A DNA stretch of 64,000 nucleotides from Bacteroidales bacterium UBA4814 (GTDB taxonomy: Bacteria > Bacteroidota > Bacteroidia > Bacteroidales > UBA7960), in assembly GCA_002402465.1 (NCBI GenBank), contig DHFW01000049.1:186001-250000 (forward strand). Direction: 5' to 3'. Position 1 is the stretch's first letter; every line of letters begins with the position of its first letter. Position numbers and translations under genes: made by a program. The notes under the pieces are model-generated. The model had not been told where the DNA came from and searched no databases. It saw only the letters and a list, made by a program, of their open reading frames with translations. This document shows, in pieces, positions 33,913-42,032 of this stretch.

Positions 33913-36573
33913 CTACCTGGAAACGCTTTGCTGGCCCAAAGCGATTTCTTTTAAATCAACTTCCAGCAAATCGATCAGCTTTTTGCTTACTGTCATCAGG
34001 CCGTTTACGTTTTCATACAGTTCCTTTTTCGATGGCTGCCCACCTTTCATGCGGTTTATCTTATCCAAAAAAAGCATAGCCTGCTCTGCCTTCAGCAAGC
34101 CGAACATATTACTCATTTTGTGGGCCACCAGGAAAATATCCTCCCTGTTGTTTTTCTCCATAAATTCCTGAAGTTTTACCAGATTAACCCTGGTGTCTTT
34201 TATAAATACTTCAATCACGGGAAGAATTGAATCGGGGTCGAGGCTGGTAAACGCAATCAAGCCTTCCAGGTCGTAAAGCTTCTCAGCATTTTTTTGGTTG
34301 GGGTTGGCTCCTGGCCGGGATGTTTTATGCTTTTTTTCTGGCGCAGGTGTTGCAGCAAGTCCTGCTTTGGGTAATGCAAGCAGCTCTCTGATCTTTGCCA
34401 GCAAAAGGGTTTCGTTTATGGGTTTAAGAAGGTAATCCTCTATGCCGCTTTCGTTTATATCCTTCAGGTTTTCCGTGGTAATGTCGGCAGTACAGACCAG
34501 CACCGGCGTGCTTGCATTGAGGGCCCTGGCATCGGCGCGCACCTGCCTGATCATTTTCACCCCGCTGGTGCCGGGCATTTGCATATCGGTAATAATGAGG
34601 TCGAACTTTTTCTTGCTGAGCAACTCAATGGCGCTCCAGGCATTTTCAGCTTCAGAAAGCCTGATGCCTTTCATGGGGCTGAACACCGACCGCATGAGCA
34701 AATGGTTCAGTTTGTCGTCGTCGACCAGCAAAATATTTGCCTTGATGTCGGCATAACTTTCGGTTGTCAGTTGTTCCTTTTCATCGGCTGGCAATGCCGT
34801 TACCTGCAGGGGCAGAAAAACCGAAAAAGTGGAACCCACTCCCGGCTGGCTCGAAAGTTCAATGCGACCACCCATGGTTTCCACCAGCTTTTTGGTTATG
34901 GAAAGCCCCAGTCCAGTGCCCTTTTGCTGGTGGGCGCTATCGCTGTTGGCACGGGAAAATTCTTCAAAAATATGTTCCTGGTCGGTTTCAGAAATGCCTA
35001 TGCCAGTATCAGAAACCTTTATGAAAACATTGTTGGTTTCCGAATAGTCCTCGCCCAGGGCATCGGCCAGTTCGATCTGAACCGCACCCTCATTGGTGAA
35101 TTTTATGGCGTTGCCGGCAATATTCAGCAAAATCTGCTTCACGCGAATGGGATCGGCCAGCACATTGGGATGCTTCACCTGGCTGGTTTCAAGACTGAGA
35201 TCCAGTCCTTTTTCCCGGGCAATCACCGTTAAAGTTTGGTAAACCTCGCGGGCAATATTTACAAGGTTGGCAGGCACCGGTTCCAGGCTTATTTTGCCGG
35301 CTTCAATGCGCGAAAAGTCAAGGATCTCGTTAACGATATCGAGCAAATGTTCTGAAGATTGATAAATGGCACTTACAAAATTTTCGGGCTCTTTCTCGAG
35401 TTTAACTTTTTTCAACTGTTTCGAGAACCCGATAATGCTGTTGAGCGGGGTGCGTATTTCGTGGCTGATGCTGGCCATAAACCGTTGTTTTGCCAGCACC
35501 ATTTGTTCTGCCTTTTCTTTTTCGCGTAAAAGCTGTTTTTTGTAAAACCGGCTTTTGTTTACGTCGTTGATCAGTAGCCACGACAAGGCCAGCAGCACCA
35601 GCAAAAAGAGAATAATGGTAATGAATATTTTCCGGGTGGTGGTTTTCACGTTCGAACGAGCCGTTTCAGCTACCAGTGCGGCATTGGCACTTTCATAATC
35701 TTCCAGAATAGTAACGTATTCCCATATTTTGTCCATCACCTTTTTATCCTCGAGCAGTATGCTGTTTTCCAGCCTTTGCATTTGCTGCATGCTGGCCAGG
35801 CGCGACCGATCCAGGCTGGTCAGGGTGCTTTCCAGTGCCTGCCTCAGTTCTTCGGTGCCCCGGAAACCTGGCTTGGAGGCATCCAATGCCTCCTGATCAG
35901 TTTTGTCTACGGCCAGCAAGTCCTCTTCATGGCGGGGCTCACTCGCAATGGTTTCTTCACTTGCTTTTCTGCCCGAGAAAAAGCCCCTCACCCTGCTGAA
36001 GAAGTTGTTTCTTTGCTCCCTTATTTCTTCATGGGTTGCACCAAGGGTGTCGACGGGCATTATGCTGGTTTGCCTTTCCTCAGTTAATTCTTCCTGAAGA
36101 GGCTCATCCGCCATTGGAAAAATCTCATCAATGACCCCTTCAAAAAATACTGAACCCTGATCCTGCTTCTTCAGGTCGATGAGTTGTTCGAGCAAATGGG
36201 TTTTGTTAAGCAGCTGGTTATTAATAGAATCGATGTTTTCTAAGAAATAGGGATCATCATCCGCAAGGAGGTATAAAGAATCTACCATTTCATTTATGTC
36301 TGAAAGTTCCTCAAAGTAGGCATCCAGGTAAATTTCCTGTTGGTTGAGGGTGTAGGAGCGGATATTGCTTTCGGCCTGGTAAATGGAAGATATCATATCG
36401 TGCAGCAGCCCAATGCGTGCATTAGGTTGTGCAAGTGCATCCGACGACTGCGTTAGCTGTCGAAAACTACCTAAAGTGAAAAAAAGTATGAAAGCTATCA
36501 GGATCAGTATGACTGCATAACTAATCAGCAGCTTGGTTTTGATCTGGCTTTCACCCTTTGTGTGGTTATCCAT
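33913..36573 (-). CDS. Hybrid sensor histidine kinase with receiver and HPt domains
   Basis: 886 residues from ATG 36573 (a TTG at 36591 adds six). Order: TM1 (about 13-35), a helical sensor region of about 290 residues with a long charged, low-complexity insert, TM2 (about 322-345), HisKA with FMASISHEIRTPLNSIIGF, HATPase with NIAGNAIKFTNEG, DTGIGI and GTGLGLSITKKL, a receiver with LVDDDKLN and IITDMQMPGTSG, and a C-terminal HPt with VAHKMSNMFGLL. This is a complete phosphorelay in one chain, needing a separate terminal receiver such as the adjacent NtrC-type protein. Signal unknown. Confidence 0.92.
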   Translation of the reverse strand: MDNHTKGESQIKTKLLISYAVILILIAFILFFTLGSFRQLTQSSDALAQPNARIGLLHDMISSIYQAESNIRSYTLNQQEIYLDAYFEELSDINEMVDSLYLLADDDPYFLENIDSINNQLLNKTHLLEQLIDLKKQDQGSVFFEGVIDEIFPMADEPLQEELTEERQTSIMPVDTLGATHEEIREQRNNFFSRVRGFFSGRKASEETIASEPRHEEDLLAVDKTDQEALDASKPGFRGTEELRQALESTLTSLDRSRLASMQQMQRLENSILLEDKKVMDKIWEYVTILEDYESANAALVAETARSNVKTTTRKIFITIILFLLVLLALSWLLINDVNKSRFYKKQLLREKEKAEQMVLAKQRFMASISHEIRTPLNSIIGFSKQLKKVKLEKEPENFVSAIYQSSEHLLDIVNEILDFSRIEAGKISLEPVPANLVNIAREVYQTLTVIAREKGLDLSLETSQVKHPNVLADPIRVKQILLNIAGNAIKFTNEGAVQIELADALGEDYSETNNVFIKVSDTGIGISETDQEHIFEEFSRANSDSAHQQKGTGLGLSITKKLVETMGGRIELSSQPGVGSTFSVFLPLQVTALPADEKEQLTTESYADIKANILLVDDDKLNHLLMRSVFSPMKGIRLSEAENAWSAIELLSKKKFDLIITDMQMPGTSGVKMIRQVRADARALNASTPVLVCTADITTENLKDINESGIEDYLLKPINETLLLAKIRELLALPKAGLAATPAPEKKHKTSRPGANPNQKNAEKLYDLEGLIAFTSLDPDSILPVIEVFIKDTRVNLVKLQEFMEKNNREDIFLVAHKMSNMFGLLKAEQAMLFLDKINRMKGGQPSKKELYENVNGLMTVSKKLIDLLEVDLKEIALGQQSVSR

Positions 36574-36865
36574 TGCAAAATATTTTTTCAATGAAGGCCA
36601 ATGATCTTAAATTTAAGGAATTATTCAAAGCGGTTAATTTTTAGCGGTTGTGTTCGGTCATTGTTTATGCAAATAGTTTGCCTGTTAAATGATCAGGGCT
36701 GTAAACCAATGCATTAAGGTTCGATTACTTCAAATTACCGGTTTGTGAGGCCTTTTTTGCGTGAACTAATTCATCACATTATGATGAAAAATACACAATG
36801 TATAACGGTTGCAGGGCAGAATATATTCCCGGTTGCCCGGCTATTCAGATAGAATCGCCTGATAT

Positions 36866-37303
36866 TTAATCCTTAAAAACCTCAATGGCTGGTAAGGCCC
36901 TCATTTTAAAGTTCCACAGTGCCTGGTTTTCCCAGGTAGATCCATTGGTGGCTGTGGCTCCTTTGTAACTTACCCATTCGGCGCCCCAGTAGCAAAATCC
37001 TATGCCATCGTTCACATCGGTGATGATTTCCTTAAGCCTCTGCAAATAATCGCGCTGCCCCTCTGGCGATGCCGGGAATTCATCGAGTAGTTGCGATTCG
37101 AGCCCCACCACGTTGTCGGTCCAGTCGTTCCAGTCGAGGGTAAAAGGGTAGGAGGTTTCGGCAATGAAAACCGCTTTGCCTCACTTCAGGAAGAAAAGAC
37201 ATATCCGAGCCCTTGATCTCAAGTACTGGTCGGGTCGGGGGTTGGTCGTTTTTTGCACAACCCGATAGAAAAAATGGGAACAGCAGGGAAAGAACCAGAA
37301 GTA
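36866..37303 (-). pseudogene. Broken GH53 endo-beta-1,4-galactanase gene
   Basis: Two remnants in different frames. The 5' part (about 37303 to 37160) encodes a lipoprotein signal (FPFFLSGCAKND) and the GH53 N-terminus KGSDMSFLPEVRQSG, but its start codon reads ATA (37303-37301) and no other start is in frame. The 3' part (about 37175 to 36866) encodes AVFIAETSYPFTLDWNDW with the catalytic nucleophile, VVGLESQLLDEFPASPEGQRDYL, CYWGAEWVSYKGA and NGSTWENQALWNF. About 200 central residues, including the acid/base, are missing and the join shifts the frame. Not functional. Confidence 0.85.
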
Positions 37304-37365
37304 ATCTGTTTATGTTTTTTTCCTGTAAAGATAAGCAATGCTGAAGTTTTTACATTGGGAAGGCT

Positions 37366-38166
37366 TTATTGCTTCGCGAAATAGTCTGCCACAAAGCGGG
37401 CAAGTGGGGCTATTTTTGCCTTGTTCAACACCAGGGTGTCGCCAACCAGGTTGTAATTGTCAACCGTTTCGATCATCTTGATAAATTCCGTTTCCATCTC
37501 CATGTCGGGGCAGAGCATCAGAGTAGAACCCACCTGTGAGAATTCAATGCTGTATGGGTCTTCATCGAGTTTGAATTGTCCCATAATTTGGTTGCAGCCT
37601 GCTTTACCTGCAAAGCGACTTTCCTCTGCATCAAATATCAGTTGGGGAATTTTGGCGCGGCTTTCATCCACTTCAACCTTTGCACCATTTAGTTCAATCA
37701 GTTTCCACGTTTTTCCAAACAGGGACCCATCAACTTTTGGCAGCCGGTAATTCTCGGCCAACTCACCGCTGATGCGGTTGCCCTCCATATCGAGGGAAAA
37801 TAGCTGCATCTCACCCACCAGGTAACCGCCGGGCGCATGCTGCGAATGGGCTCCATCGAAGGTGATGATGTTTCCAAGCTCATTCCAGGTGAAGGTGCCG
37901 GAGATCTCAAAAACCTGGTCATCTTTGCCGAGGTATCTGGTCTTTTTCACGAAAGTGTTGTCGTAATAAATTGAAATGACCGTTTCAATGCCCTGGCAGT
38001 CGGCGCAGGGCAATACACCGTAATAGGTTCCTTCCCAGTCGAGGGCGTTGCGGCTGGTATCGGCCATGGCCTGAATATCATCGGAAGCGGTCTGGCTGCG
38101 GTTGCCGCAGGAGGTTGCAAAAATACCGGCCGCGAGCAAAGTTAGGAGCAAAAAGGTCTTTTTCAT
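37366..38166 (-). CDS. NlpE N-terminal / META domain lipoprotein
   Basis: 266 residues from ATG 38166. Lipobox FATSC, then an NlpE-like domain with LDWEGTYYGVLPCADCQGIETVISIYYDNTF (the CxxC of NlpE), then a META/HslJ domain (KTWKLIELNGAKVEV...FAGKAGCNQIMGQFKLD...MLCPDMEMETEFIKMIETVDNY). Such proteins sit at the outer membrane and report envelope or copper stress. 62 bp separate its end from the broken GH53 gene. No Cpx-type partner is adjacent. Confidence 0.86.
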   Translation of the reverse strand: MKKTFLLLTLLAAGIFATSCGNRSQTASDDIQAMADTSRNALDWEGTYYGVLPCADCQGIETVISIYYDNTFVKKTRYLGKDDQVFEISGTFTWNELGNIITFDGAHSQHAPGGYLVGEMQLFSLDMEGNRISGELAENYRLPKVDGSLFGKTWKLIELNGAKVEVDESRAKIPQLIFDAEESRFAGKAGCNQIMGQFKLDEDPYSIEFSQVGSTLMLCPDMEMETEFIKMIETVDNYNLVGDTLVLNKAKIAPLARFVADYFAKQ

Positions 38167-38304
38167 GGGATTAAGATTTGAGATTAAATTTTCAACAAGT
38201 TTTGTAGGGTTTTGTTGCGCAGCCCGCATGGTTTTTTAATAAAATGAGAGTTATTCATCTTGCTGAAAATCAATCAGGCAGTGGCAATCCAAAACTATTA
38301 TCCC

Positions 38305-38312
38305 TATTTTTG
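38305..38312 (+). promoter_or_regulatory. -7 promoter box TATTTTTG for mtnA
   Basis: TATTTTTG matches TAnnTTTG, 53 bp before ATG 38365, giving a leader of about 45 nt. Confidence 0.45.
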
Positions 38313-38364
38313 CAGGAAAGGAAAGGGCTCGGCAGATTTTTCTGTTTTTTTGGAAACATCATAA

Positions 38365-39486
38365 ATGGCAAGAGGTATGAAGGTAAACGGAAAGCACTTT
38401 CGCACCATTTGGATAGAAGATAACAATAAAAGTATAGTCAGGATTATTGACCAGCGCTTTTTGCCGCATCGCTTTGTGGTGGCAGACCTGGCTTCGGTCG
38501 GTGAGGTGGCCGTGGCCATTAAAGACATGCACGTGAGAGGGGCGGGCCTTATTGGCGCGGCTGCCGGTCTTGGCATGTACCTGGCTGCTTTGCATGCGCC
38601 ATGGGATGAATTTTTTGATCAGGCCATGAAACACGCGGCCGGTTTACTTTTGGCAGCCAGACCCACCGCCGTAAACCTTGCCTGGGCTGTGAAAAAGCAA
38701 CTCGAGGCCTTGGAAGCTGCTTCCACTAAGACTGAAAAGCTTGCTGTGGCTTACGAAACAGCTTGCCATATTGCCGATATGGATGCTGCCCATTGCCGAC
38801 AAATAGGACAGCATGGACTGCTCCTGATTGAAGAGATGAGCCGCCGCAAGGGTGGCAAAACCGTGAATATCCTCACCCACTGCAATGCCGGCTGGCTGGC
38901 TTTTGTCGATTATGGCACGGCCACGGCTCCCATTTATGCCGCCTATGAAAAGGGGATCGATGTGCATGTGTGGGTCGACGAAACCCGGCCGCGCAACCAG
39001 GGCGCCAGCCTTACCGCCTGGGAACTGGCACAGCAAAAAGTGCCGCACACCATTATTACCGATAATGCCGGAGGGCACTTGATGCAGCATGGCCTGGTCG
39101 ATATGGTCATCGTGGGCTCCGACCGCACCACCCGGACTGGCGATGTGGCCAACAAAATCGGCACCTACCTCAAAGCGTTGGCTGCCAATGACAATGGGGT
39201 TCCGTTCTTTGTGGCCCTGCCTTCCTCTACCATCGACTGGGAAATTGAGGATGGCCTTGCGCAGATTCCCATTGAAGAAAGGGGCGCCGAAGAAGTGAAA
39301 TACATGGAAGGCCTTTGCAATGGGGAGATATGCAAGGTGCTGCTGACACCGGAAGAAAGCCCCGCTGCCAACTATGCCTTTGATGTTACTCCGGCCCGCC
39401 TGGTAACCGGCCTGATTACCGAAAGGGGCATTTGCAAGCCTCAAAAGGAAGAGCTCCTCAGGCTTTTCCCCGAAAGGAAAAGATAA
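38365..39486 (+). CDS. mtnA: S-methyl-5-thioribose-1-phosphate isomerase
   Basis: 373 residues. IDQRFLPH, DMHVRGAGLIGAAAGLGM, RPTAVNLAWAV, the catalytic cysteine in ILTHCNAGWLA and aspartate in VGSDRTTRTGDVANKIGTY fix the MtnA assignment. It converts 5-methylthioribose 1-phosphate to the ribulose form in methylthioadenosine recycling. The aldolase gene starts 6 bp after the stop. mtnP/mtnK and the rest of the methionine salvage genes are not in the window, so the route may be shortened. Confidence 0.92.
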   Translation: MARGMKVNGKHFRTIWIEDNNKSIVRIIDQRFLPHRFVVADLASVGEVAVAIKDMHVRGAGLIGAAAGLGMYLAALHAPWDEFFDQAMKHAAGLLLAARPTAVNLAWAVKKQLEALEAASTKTEKLAVAYETACHIADMDAAHCRQIGQHGLLLIEEMSRRKGGKTVNILTHCNAGWLAFVDYGTATAPIYAAYEKGIDVHVWVDETRPRNQGASLTAWELAQQKVPHTIITDNAGGHLMQHGLVDMVIVGSDRTTRTGDVANKIGTYLKALAANDNGVPFFVALPSSTIDWEIEDGLAQIPIEERGAEEVKYMEGLCNGEICKVLLTPEESPAANYAFDVTPARLVTGLITERGICKPQKEELLRLFPERKR

Positions 39487-39492
39487 GATAAG

Positions 39493-40083
39493 ATGGACGA
39501 AGGGTACATAAAATTTAACTGCCGTTGGGTGGAGGCGCCACCGCTTTCGGGGGAAAGGCTGGCAACCATCAATCATTGGAGGGATAAGCTGTATGCTCTG
39601 GGCCTGATTGGCGTGTACCCCGACGGGATTGGCTATGGAAACATTAGCATGCGCTTTCGCGGAAACACTTTTGTTATCACGGGCTCTGCCACCGGGGCAC
39701 TTCAAAAGCTCGATGGGCGCCACTATGTAGTGGTAAACGATTATGACCTGGCACAGAACCACCTGGTCTGCACCGGTCCCATAAAGGCTTCATCGGAGTC
39801 GCTGTCGCATGCCGCCGTGTACGAAAGCTTGCCGCAAATTCAGGCCGTGATCCATGTTCATTGCCTTACACTCTGGGAAAAACTTCTTAACAAGGTGCCC
39901 ACTACCAACCCCCAAGCCGCTTTTGGTACGCCCGAGATGGCCTTTGAAATCAAGCGCCTGTTTCGCGAAACCACCGTGGAACAAGAAAAAATCATGGTAA
40001 TGGGCGGCCACCGCGAAGGCATCATTAGCTTTGGTGCATCGCTCGAAGAGGCCGGGAAGGTGTTGTTAAAGTATGTGGAATAG
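39493..40083 (+). CDS. Class II aldolase/adducin-family protein
   Basis: 196 residues. The glycine-rich GYGNISMRF, catalytic glutamate in SSESLSHAAVYE, zinc ligands HVH (AVIHVHCL) and GGHREGIISFG are all present, so the enzyme should be active. Relatives include fuculose/ribulose phosphate aldolases and MtnB dehydratase. Coupling to mtnA suggests action on 5-methylthioribulose 1-phosphate, either as MtnB-like dehydratase or as an aldolase giving dihydroxyacetone phosphate and a methylthio-aldehyde (DHAP shunt). Which one cannot be decided from sequence. Confidence 0.8.
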   Translation: MDEGYIKFNCRWVEAPPLSGERLATINHWRDKLYALGLIGVYPDGIGYGNISMRFRGNTFVITGSATGALQKLDGRHYVVVNDYDLAQNHLVCTGPIKASSESLSHAAVYESLPQIQAVIHVHCLTLWEKLLNKVPTTNPQAAFGTPEMAFEIKRLFRETTVEQEKIMVMGGHREGIISFGASLEEAGKVLLKYVE

Positions 40084-40087
40084 TATG

Positions 40088-40130
40088 CAAAAAAAACAGC
40101 CACTCACAAGATTTTCTCGTAAGTGGCTGT
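40088..40130 (-). terminator. Intrinsic terminator after the tRNA gene
   Basis: ACAGCCACTCAC / GTAAGTGGCTGT, a 12-bp stem with one mismatch, loop AAGATTTTCTC, ending on the minus strand in T8. It also lies just after the aldolase stop and could limit + strand read-through. Confidence 0.7.
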
Positions 40131-40137
40131 GTTTGTG

Positions 40138-40211
40138 TGGGCCCAGCTGGGCTCGAACCAGCGACCAACTGATTATGAGTCAGCTACTCTAACCAACTGA
40201 GCTATGGGCCC
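40138..40211 (-). tRNA. tRNA with anticodon CAT (Met, or Ile2)
   Basis: 74 nt cloverleaf on the minus strand: acceptor GGGCCCA/TGGGCCC with discriminator A, D stem GCTC/GAGT, anticodon stem GCTGA/TCAGT around CTCATAA, T arm GCTGG-TTCGAGC-CCAGC. CCA is not encoded. CAT can be elongator Met or the lysidine-modified Ile tRNA; elongator Met is preferred on overall resemblance. A good promoter lies upstream and a terminator downstream. Confidence 0.9.
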
Positions 40212-40221
40212 GGAAAAGGCG

Positions 40222-40229
40222 TATATTTG
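40222..40229 (+). promoter_or_regulatory. -7 promoter box TATATTTG for the HAD phosphatase
   Basis: TATATTTG matches TAnnTTTG, 71 bp before ATG 40301. Confidence 0.4.
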
Positions 40230-40247
40230 CCTTTTGTTTTGGGTTTG

Positions 40248-40255
40248 CAAATTTA
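40248..40255 (-). promoter_or_regulatory. tRNA promoter, TAAATTTG with -33 TTG
   Basis: On the minus strand TTG (40279-40277), 21 bp, TAAATTTG: both elements of a Bacteroidota promoter, placed about 36 bp before the mature 5' end of the tRNA. Confidence 0.55.
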
Positions 40256-40300
40256 CGCAATAAACCCTATTGAATCCAAGATTTTTGATTTTTTTTCAAG

Positions 40301-40957
40301 ATGGAAAATATCCGCAACATCATTTTCGACCTGGGCGGGGTGCTTTATAATATCGATCAGCGGCTGAGCCTGGAGGCCCTGAAAAATTTGGGCCTGAATG
40401 ATCTGGATCAGTTTCTGCTGGAGGCTGGCCGTGAACAAGTTTTTGAGCGCTTCGACCGGGGCGAGCTTTCTCCAGGAGATTTCAGGCAGACACTGCGAAA
40501 ATTGTCGGGCTTGAATGTGCCGGATGAGCAGATCGATGTGGCCTGGAATGCCATGCTGCTCGATTTTCCCGAATATCGAATTGATCTGCTCGAAGGTTTG
40601 CGAAGACATTATCGACTTTTCCTGTTGAGCAATACCAATGCCATTCATTATCCACATTACCAGCGCTATATGCAGCAAACTTTTGGGCTTGATGGCCTGG
40701 ATCATCTTTTTGAGAAGACCTACCTCTCGCACCAGATCGGCATGCGCAAACCCGATGCTGAGGTGTATGAGCATATTATAAAAGAAAACGAACTGCTGCC
40801 CGAAGAAACCTTGTTTATCGACGACACCCTGGAGCATGTGCTGGGTGCCAGAAAGGTTGGGCTCAAAGCTGTTTGGCTTGACCTGAGCAAGCTGAAGGTT
40901 AAAGACCTGTTTAACTGGCGCTATCAGCTTCGGGCGGAGGTGGCTGAATTGTTGTAA
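40301..40957 (+). CDS. HAD-superfamily sugar phosphatase (YihX-like)
   Basis: 218 residues. FDLGGVLYNID carries the nucleophile; LLSNTNAIH is motif II, GMRKPDAEVYEHI motif III and FIDDTLEHVLGARKVGL motif IV. The arrangement and cap size fit YihX-type phosphatases of glucose 1-phosphate and similar sugars. Substrate unproven. Its last 47 bp overlap, tail to tail, with the end of dusB. Confidence 0.85.
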   Translation: MENIRNIIFDLGGVLYNIDQRLSLEALKNLGLNDLDQFLLEAGREQVFERFDRGELSPGDFRQTLRKLSGLNVPDEQIDVAWNAMLLDFPEYRIDLLEGLRRHYRLFLLSNTNAIHYPHYQRYMQQTFGLDGLDHLFEKTYLSHQIGMRKPDAEVYEHIIKENELLPEETLFIDDTLEHVLGARKVGLKAVWLDLSKLKVKDLFNWRYQLRAEVAELL

Positions 40958-41963
40958 AATCGGTGATAGCGATTTCATCTAGCACTGCATACAGCGCTTC
41001 GAGGCTCGCGGCGGTAACCAGCCGCATCCGGAAAGGCATGAAATTAACAATGCCTTTGAAGTAATGGCTGTAATGCCTGCGCATTTCAAACAAAGCTACC
41101 CGTTCGCCCTTCCATTTTACCGACATTTCTATGTGGCGTCGGCACATTTCAATGCGTTCTCTCATGTCGGGAGCTGGTGATATAATGCCCGAATCGAGGT
41201 ATTGGCTTATTTGCTTAAATATCCAGGGGTTGCCGATGGAAGCCCGTCCTACCATAATGCCGTCCACGCCAAAGTCATTCAGCGCCTTGAGGGCCAGTTC
41301 CGGGCTGGTAATGTCGCCATTGCCGATGATGGGGATATGCATGCGTGGGTTGTTTTTTACTTCGCCGATCAGGCTCCAGTCGGCCTGTCCGCTGTACATT
41401 TGGCATCGGGTGCGGCCGTGTATGGCAAGGGCGGCAATGCCACAGTCTTGCAAACGTTCGGCAATATCCACAATGTATTTGGTTTTCTGGTCGTAGCCTA
41501 AACGCGTTTTTACCGTAACGGGCAAGTCAATGGCCTGAACAATGCGGCGGGTCATTTCCACCATTTTGGGCACATCATTCATAATGCCCGATCCGGCACC
41601 TTTTGAAGCGACTTTTCGCACCGGGCAGCCAAAGTTGATATCCACAAAATCGGGATTTGAGGCGGCAGCCACTTTAGCGGCCTCTACCATGGCATCGATG
41701 TGGGCACCGAATATCTGTATGCTTACCGGGCGCTCGGCCGGGTAAATATCGAGCTTCTGCAGGCTCTTGTCAGCGTCGCGAATAAGCCCGTCGGCCGAAA
41801 TAAACTCGGTATATACCCAGTCGGCGCCAAGCTCCCTGCACAACAGCCTGAATGGCGGATCGGTCACATCCTCCATGGGGGCCAGGATCAGGGGCTGGCG
41901 CGAGAAAGTAATGCGGCAGATCCTGACCGGGCGTAAAACATCGAAAGGCTTAGGGTCTGACAT
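40911..41963 (-). CDS. dusB: tRNA-dihydrouridine synthase (DusB-like)
   Basis: 350 residues. LAPMEDVTDPPFRLLCRELGADWVYTEFISADGL opens the FMN barrel; the catalytic cysteine is in NFGCPVRKVASKGAGSG; RLGYD, IHGRTRCQMYSG, IPIIGNGDI and GIMVGRASIGNPWIF complete the pattern. It reduces uridines in tRNA using flavin and NADPH. A proline/acidic tail (QPPPPEADSAS) is unusual and lies within the part that overlaps the HAD phosphatase gene. Confidence 0.93.
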   Translation of the reverse strand: MSDPKPFDVLRPVRICRITFSRQPLILAPMEDVTDPPFRLLCRELGADWVYTEFISADGLIRDADKSLQKLDIYPAERPVSIQIFGAHIDAMVEAAKVAAASNPDFVDINFGCPVRKVASKGAGSGIMNDVPKMVEMTRRIVQAIDLPVTVKTRLGYDQKTKYIVDIAERLQDCGIAALAIHGRTRCQMYSGQADWSLIGEVKNNPRMHIPIIGNGDITSPELALKALNDFGVDGIMVGRASIGNPWIFKQISQYLDSGIISPAPDMRERIEMCRRHIEMSVKWKGERVALFEMRRHYSHYFKGIVNFMPFRMRLVTAASLEALYAVLDEIAITDFTTIQPPPPEADSAS

Positions 41964-41985
41964 AAGACTTATTGAATAGTTTTAT

Positions 41986-41993
41986 TAATTTTG
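41986..41993 (+). promoter_or_regulatory. -7 promoter box TAATTTTG before the CPBP gene
   Basis: TAATTTTG ends directly before an ATG at 41994. If this box is used, transcription starts near 42000 and translation should begin at ATG 42033 rather than 41994. Confidence 0.4.
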
Positions 41994-42009
41994 ATGCCCG
42001 TAACGAGTG

Positions 42010-42017
42010 CAAAAATA
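42010..42017 (-). promoter_or_regulatory. -7 promoter box TATTTTTG for dusB
   Basis: TATTTTTG on the minus strand, 46 bp before the dusB ATG. It sits downstream of the divergent CPBP box, so the two transcripts would overlap at their 5' ends. Confidence 0.4.
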
Positions 42018-42032
42018 AGCCAAAACCTTGAT

